Shown here in pieces: positions 60,139 to 64,000 of a stretch of DNA of 64,000 bases. The position numbers and the translations under genes are program-made. Origin of the DNA: Lachnospiraceae bacterium (GTDB taxonomy: Bacteria; Bacillota; Clostridia; Lachnospirales; Lachnospiraceae); the NCBI GenBank assembly GCA_017469945.1, contig JAFUFI010000025.1, positions 1-64,000 of the forward strand, in the 5' to 3' direction. The notes under the pieces are model-generated. The model saw only the letters and a program-made list of their open reading frames with translations, was not told the origin of the DNA and ran no database searches. Numbering within the stretch: position 1 is the first letter of the stretch; each line of letters starts with the position of its first letter.

Positions 60139-61809
60139 TCATTCCTTGGGAAGTACGAAAGAACTCTTAAGGGAAACGATACGGTTAAATACCGGCGCTC
60201 CTTCCTTGGAATCCTTGCAGTCCGCACAGAAAAATCCCTGTCTTACAAACTGGAATCTGTCAAAAGCCTTAGCCTTAGCGAGCTCTGGCTCTACGAACGC
60301 GTCACAAACCTGCAATGAGTTGGGATTTAAGTAAAGCTCTCCGTTCTCGTCGTAAGTAGATCCCATCTCATCAGCCTTAGCTTCGTCGATAAGGTTCTCG
60401 TAGAGTCTTACCTTGCAAGGAACCGCGCTCTTTGCATCTACAAAGTGGATAGTTCCCTTAACCTTTCTTCCGTCGGGGCTATTGCCCCCTTTGGTCTCGG
60501 GGTCATAGGTGCAATGCACAACAGTAACATTTCCTTCAGCGTCCTTCTCGAATGAAGTTGCCGTTACGAAGTAAGCACCCATAAGTCTTACCTCATTGCC
60601 GGGGAAGAGTCTGAAATACTTCTTGGGAGGCTCCTCCATAAAGTCATCTCTCTCAATATAAAGCTCGCGGCTGAAAGGTACCTTTCTCGATCCGAGAGAT
60701 TCGTTCTCGGCGTTGTTTACTACTTCAAGCTCCTCGCTCTGTCCTTCGGGATAGTTGTCGATAACAAGCTTAATAGGGTCTAAGATTGCCATCATTCTCG
60801 GTACTGAAGGCTTTAAGTCCTCTCTGATACAGAATTCAAGAGCTGCGTAGTCAGCAGTAGACTGTGCCTTTGAAATACCGGATATCTCTACGAAACGTCT
60901 TATTGATTCGGGGGTAAAGCCTCTTCTTCTTAAGGCCGCGATGGATACGAGTCTCGGATCGTCCCATCCGTCTACAACTCCCGTCTCTACAAGCTTCTTT
61001 ATATATCTTTTACCTGTAACAACATTTTTGAGATAGAGCTTTGCAAACTCGATCTGTCTCGGAGGCATCTCGAATCCGACTTCTTTTACAAACCAGTCGT
61101 AGAGAGGTCTGTGATCCTCGAACTCAAGGGTGCAGAGGGAGTGGGTAATTCCCTCAAAGGCGTCCTCGAGAGGGTGTGCGAAGTCATACATCGGGTAGAT
61201 GCACCACTTATCGCCTGTGTTGTGGTGTGTCATATGTGCAACACGGTAGATTACGGGGTCTCTCATATTGATATTGGGAGCCGCCATATCGATCTTTGCG
61301 CGGAGCACCTTTTCTCCGTCAGCAAACTTTCCGGCTTTCATATCTCTGAAGAGCTGTAAATTCTCTTCGATGCTTCTGTCTCTGGAAGGATCGTTTTTAC
61401 CGGGAGTCTCGAAAGAGCCTCTGTACTCTTTTATCTCATCCGCGCTTAAATCCGAAACGTATGCTTTTCCCTTAAGGATAAGCTTTTCGGCGCATTCGTA
61501 CATCTTGTCGAAGTAATCGGAAGCAAAGAAAAGTCTGTCTTCCCAATCGGCTCCGAGCCACTTGACATCTTCCTTGATAGACTCTACAAATTCGCTCTTT
61601 TCCTTGGTGGGGTTTGTGTCGTCAAATCTTAAATTGAACTTTCCGCCATACTCCTTAGCCATAGTGGAGTTGAGGATTATACTCTTTGCATGTCCGATAT
61701 GAAGATAACCATTGGGTTCCGGAGGGAAACGGGTCTGCACATGGTCGTAAACTCCATCCGCAAGGTCCTTATCAATAAAGTTTTCAATAAAATGTTTTGA
61801 TTCTGCCAT
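60139..61809 (-). CDS. glnS: Glutaminyl-tRNA synthetase
   Basis: A 556-residue class I synthetase: [19 protein letters not shown] carries the HIGH motif, [11 protein letters not shown] follows, and the KMSKS-equivalent is in [13 protein letters not shown]. The C-terminal beta-barrel anticodon-binding domain is complete ([30 protein letters not shown]). The size matches E. coli GlnRS. It charges tRNA-Gln directly, so the organism need not rely only on the Glu-tRNA amidation route. The ATG is 2 nt after the DHH gene's stop, and its ribosome site (GAGGAG) lies in the last codons of that gene, so translation is coupled. Confidence 0.97.
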   Translation of the reverse strand: MAESKHFIENFIDKDLADGVYDHVQTRFPPEPNGYLHIGHAKSIILNSTMAKEYGGKFNLRFDDTNPTKEKSEFVESIKEDVKWLGADWEDRLFFASDYFDKMYECAEKLILKGKAYVSDLSADEIKEYRGSFETPGKNDPSRDRSIEENLQLFRDMKAGKFADGEKVLRAKIDMAAPNINMRDPVIYRVAHMTHHNTGDKWCIYPMYDFAHPLEDAFEGITHSLCTLEFEDHRPLYDWFVKEVGFEMPPRQIEFAKLYLKNVVTGKRYIKKLVETGVVDGWDDPRLVSIAALRRRGFTPESIRRFVEISGISKAQSTADYAALEFCIREDLKPSVPRMMAILDPIKLVIDNYPEGQSEELEVVNNAENESLGSRKVPFSRELYIERDDFMEEPPKKYFRLFPGNEVRLMGAYFVTATSFEKDAEGNVTVVHCTYDPETKGGNSPDGRKVKGTIHFVDAKSAVPCKVRLYENLIDEAKADEMGSTYDENGELYLNPNSLQVCDAFVEPELAKAKAFDRFQFVRQGFFCADCKDSKEGAPVFNRIVSLKSSFVLPKE

Positions 61810-61811
61810 TT

Positions 61812-63332
61812 CTACTCCTCGTCCGGTATGTAATTACTGTCAAAGTAAGCTCCGGGCTCTATAAATATTGTTTTGTCTTTTTCGATCATCATCAGATAAT
61901 CTCCGGTATAGCCGGAAATATATCGTCCGTCTCCCCAATCCGGGAAATATTTTATATTTCTGGTAAGCCTCATTCCTCTGGCCTTAAGCTTACCCTTGTC
62001 TCTGCAGATCACAGCGTATCCTACGATGGAGAATACTCTTCCGTCGCTCCAGCTTTTAACTGTCGGAAGTCCCGATACATCGCTGTAATTCTCCGGGAAC
62101 TCCTCGTCCGAAATTTCAAAATATTTATTGAAGATACTTCTGGACATTCGCTGGATGTATCCGCCCCTCTCAAGAGCCCAATACTCGTCATGGGCAATCT
62201 CAAGGTCTTCCACATGCTGTCCCCATCGAAGCGTCACCTTACTTCCCACATCAAGAAAGCTTTCGGGTCTTACCACGATAACCGGTCTGTCGATATGGGT
62301 ATAAGTCTTAACTTCCTTACCCTCCGGGAATTCGTAATCCGTTCCCTTTATAAGCTGGAACGCCTCGCAATACTCCGACAGACAGATCTTGAAGTATTCC
62401 TCTGTATCCATCTTGCGATACCTGGAATAAAAAAGCTTCTTGCTTATAAAACCTCCCGCCTTTTCGTAATGTCCGCCTCCGGTTCCGATCTCTTTGGTAA
62501 GATAAGCCGCCAGTTCATTGGAGTTTACCTCCATAATGCAGCTTCTTACCGAGAGCTTAAAACCGTCCTCTACTTCGTTGTAAACGACGCAAAGGTCGAT
62601 CTCGCCCACCTGCATAAGGAAATCGGCGATAAGTCCGAGGACATTAGAGTCACAGGGTAAGGTCTTAATTATAGCATATCTGTGCGAAGGATCGTAGAAG
62701 TAATTCTTCATGGCGATCCCGGCAACCTCCAGCTCTCTTAAAGAAAGGTTGGTCTTTCTGAGTTTTTGCATTATATGCGAGTCAATGACCAGCGCATCCC
62801 TCATATCAAGGTCTTCGGCTCCGAAAAGCTCGGAAAACTGGTTTGTATCGGTATACAGGCCGTAGTAAAGAGCCGTTCCCATTTTTCTGTCGGTGTTGAC
62901 GGGGTATTTCTCCTCGCAAAGCATCTTCCAGACAAGGGTTGCGCAGCTGCCAAGCCCGGGGCATATCCTTAAATTGTCCCCGATTCCCGATTCCATAGGA
63001 TGATGGTCTATAGTCGCAATGTTTTTGGCCTTAATCCGGGTAACATTTCCCGAGCCGTACTGACAGTCAACGGTAAGTAAAAGGCCCGGTGCCTCGCTTA
63101 GTGCCGCTTCTTCAGGGCTTATATATTCGAGGGGGATATCAAGCATCTCCTTCATTATAAGGAGATTGTTCTTTGAGATCCTGTTCTTTCCGCTGTAGAA
63201 AAGCCGGACATACTTACCCATTGACCTGTAGTAAACGTAAAGTGCGAACCCGGAGCCTATGGCGTCCGGATCCGGGTTATCATGACACTGTATCCATATT
63301 TCATTGTATACAAGTAAATCACTGAGTTTCAT
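61812..63332 (-). CDS. DHH-family phosphoesterase with a C-terminal extension
   Basis: A 506-residue protein. The N-terminal ~330 residues are a DHH/DHHA1 module: motif [13 protein letters not shown], motif II TVDCQ, motif III TIDHHP, a later YTDTNQF motif and the DHHA1 [11 protein letters not shown]. Such enzymes (NrnA- or GdpP-type) cut nanoRNAs or cyclic dinucleotides. The last ~160 residues form an extra domain not seen in NrnA (about 320 residues in total), partly beta-rich with [33 protein letters not shown] do not recognise it. No membrane or GGDEF part, so it is not GdpP. Gap to purH is 16 nt and to glnS 2 nt. Confidence 0.82.
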   Translation of the reverse strand: MKLSDLLVYNEIWIQCHDNPDPDAIGSGFALYVYYRSMGKYVRLFYSGKNRISKNNLLIMKEMLDIPLEYISPEEAALSEAPGLLLTVDCQYGSGNVTRIKAKNIATIDHHPMESGIGDNLRICPGLGSCATLVWKMLCEEKYPVNTDRKMGTALYYGLYTDTNQFSELFGAEDLDMRDALVIDSHIMQKLRKTNLSLRELEVAGIAMKNYFYDPSHRYAIIKTLPCDSNVLGLIADFLMQVGEIDLCVVYNEVEDGFKLSVRSCIMEVNSNELAAYLTKEIGTGGGHYEKAGGFISKKLFYSRYRKMDTEEYFKICLSEYCEAFQLIKGTDYEFPEGKEVKTYTHIDRPVIVVRPESFLDVGSKVTLRWGQHVEDLEIAHDEYWALERGGYIQRMSRSIFNKYFEISDEEFPENYSDVSGLPTVKSWSDGRVFSIVGYAVICRDKGKLKARGMRLTRNIKYFPDWGDGRYISGYTGDYLMMIEKDKTIFIEPGAYFDSNYIPDEE

Positions 63333-63348
63333 TTATTCTTCCGATCGA

Positions 63349-64000
63349 TTAGTGATGGAAAAGTCTGATGCCTGTGAAGGCCATAACCATATTGTACTTA
63401 TTGCAGCAGTCGATAACCGCATCGTCACGTACCGATCCGCCGGGCTGTGCGATATACTTAACGCCGCTCTTTCTTGCTCTTTCGATATTGTCGGAGAAGG
63501 GGAAGAAAGCGTCGGAACCAACGGTTACATCCGTCATACCCTTAAGCCATTCCTTCTTTTCCTCTCTTGTAAATACCTCGGGCTTAACCTTGAAGGTCTT
63601 TTGCCAAACGCCCTCTGCGAGAACATCCTCATACTCATCACCGATATAAACATCGATAGCATTGTCTCTGTCGGCGCGTCCAAGTCCGTCTGCAAACTGA
63701 AGCCCCATAACCTTGGGAGACTGGCGAAGGTACCAGTTGTCAGCCTTGCTTCCCGCAAGTCTTGTGCAGTGGATTCTGGACTGCTGTCCGGCTCCGATAC
63801 CGATAGCCTGTCCGTCCTTAACGTAGCAAACGGAGTTTGACTGGGTATACTTAAGTACGATAAGAGAAATCTTCATATCGATAAGAGCCTTCTCGGGGAT
63901 CTCCTTGTTCTCGGTAACGATATTGTCAAGAAGACCTGCGTTTACGTCAAGCTCGTTTCTTCCCTGCTCGAAGGTCACTCCGTAAACCTGCTTCTTCTCA
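63349..64000 (-). CDS. purH: AICAR formyltransferase (PurH-type), 5' part outside window
   Basis: The C-terminal ~217 residues of a phosphoribosylaminoimidazolecarboxamide formyltransferase; the frame is open to the right edge of the window (VYGVTFEQGRNEL at the edge). Recognisable pieces are LKYTQSNSVCYVKDGQAIGIGAGQQSRIHCTRLAG, the KADNWYLRQ stretch, GSDAFFPFSDNIERA and the terminal GVKYIAQPGGSVRDD...AFTGIRLFHH. It transfers a formyl group from 10-formyl-THF to AICAR in purine synthesis. The sequence around the edge fits the stand-alone Clostridial form without an IMP cyclohydrolase domain, but the missing half decides this. First gene of the run with the DHH and glnS genes. Confidence 0.93.
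   Translation of the reverse strand, partial: EKKQVYGVTFEQGRNELDVNAGLLDNIVTENKEIPEKALIDMKISLIVLKYTQSNSVCYVKDGQAIGIGAGQQSRIHCTRLAGSKADNWYLRQSPKVMGLQFADGLGRADRDNAIDVYIGDEYEDVLAEGVWQKTFKVKPEVFTREEKKEWLKGMTDVTVGSDAFFPFSDNIERARKSGVKYIAQPGGSVRDDAVIDCCNKYNMVMAFTGIRLFHH

Noticed and set aside
1..64000. CRISPR arrays, tRNA genes and insertion sequences
   Set aside because: No regularly spaced repeats, no cloverleaf-like sequence with conserved T-loop words and no transposase frame were found by eye in the intergenic regions.

Overview
The window looks like a chromosomal segment of a Lachnospiraceae bacterium (Firmicutes, Clostridia), probably a Butyrivibrio- or Roseburia-like fibre degrader. The evidence is the cytoplasmic beta-mannan kit (GH130 phosphorylases, cellobiose 2-epimerase, GH36, CE2/CE17 esterases), addAB recombination genes, a TPP-riboswitch-controlled thiT, DUF6062/DUF2225 genes, and a purH-type gene whose visible end matches the stand-alone formyltransferase form. 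This placement is inference from gene content; no 16S sequence is present. Nearly all genes lie on the minus strand. The exceptions are four plus-strand genes: DUF3737, malY-like, one hypothetical and thiT.

Layout. 1-3.5 kb: a degenerate accessory patch (P-loop ATPase, AbiEi/AbiEii toxin-antitoxin pair, and an ICE/plasmid-type parB broken by an in-frame TAA). 3.5-4.6 kb: rpsI-rplM with a strong promoter and a ~200-nt leader. 4.7-9.3 kb: a four-gene cassette (HExxH/VWA protein, alpha/beta hydrolase, MoxR-type AAA+ ATPase, BspA-like LRR protein). 9.4-15.5 kb: ABC-F ATPase, SAM methyltransferase, and a large PAS/GGDEF/EAL protein. 15.6-32.3 kb: the polysaccharide locus, in transcription order GH36, LacI, mannooligosaccharide phosphorylase, cellobiose 2-epimerase, mannosylglucose phosphorylase, CE2 esterase, a CE17-like esterase fused to mannose-6-phosphate isomerase, GH95, tandem-ACT protein, GH2. 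32.6-34.7 kb: DUF3737 and a MalY/PatB-type aminotransferase. 34.8-38.7 kb: an ABC importer of the ABC_sub_bind type with a LacI regulator. 38.9-42.6 kb: hypothetical, coaX, DUF4153-like, XRE, DUF2975. 42.7-47.7 kb: Dpp/Opp-type peptide ABC importer. 47.9-49.6 kb: sirtuin and thiT back to back. 49.7-57.8 kb: dus, addA, addB. 58-64 kb: a small membrane protein, DUF6062, DUF2225, glnS, DHH phosphoesterase and the 3' part of purH.

How the genes work together. None of the sugar-active enzymes has a visible signal peptide, so they should act in the cytoplasm on imported acetylated (galacto)(gluco)manno-oligosaccharides. CE2 and CE17 remove acetyl groups and GH36 removes alpha-galactose. GH130_2 phosphorolyses mannooligosaccharides, the epimerase converts Man-Man to Man-Glc, and GH130_1 releases mannose-1-phosphate plus glucose. 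Mannose-6-phosphate isomerase is covalently fused to the CE17 esterase and would feed glycolysis after a mutase encoded elsewhere. No extracellular mannanase and no oligosaccharide importer lie in the window.

The most unusual items are: the CE17-ManA fusion; a promoter followed at once by an intrinsic terminator ahead of the esterase operon; the internally duplicated CxxC/CxxH pattern of the DUF6062 protein; the MoxR/VWA/hydrolase/LRR cassette; three ACCGAG half-sites around the abiE promoter; and a GC-rich, repeat-like element between the two esterase genes.
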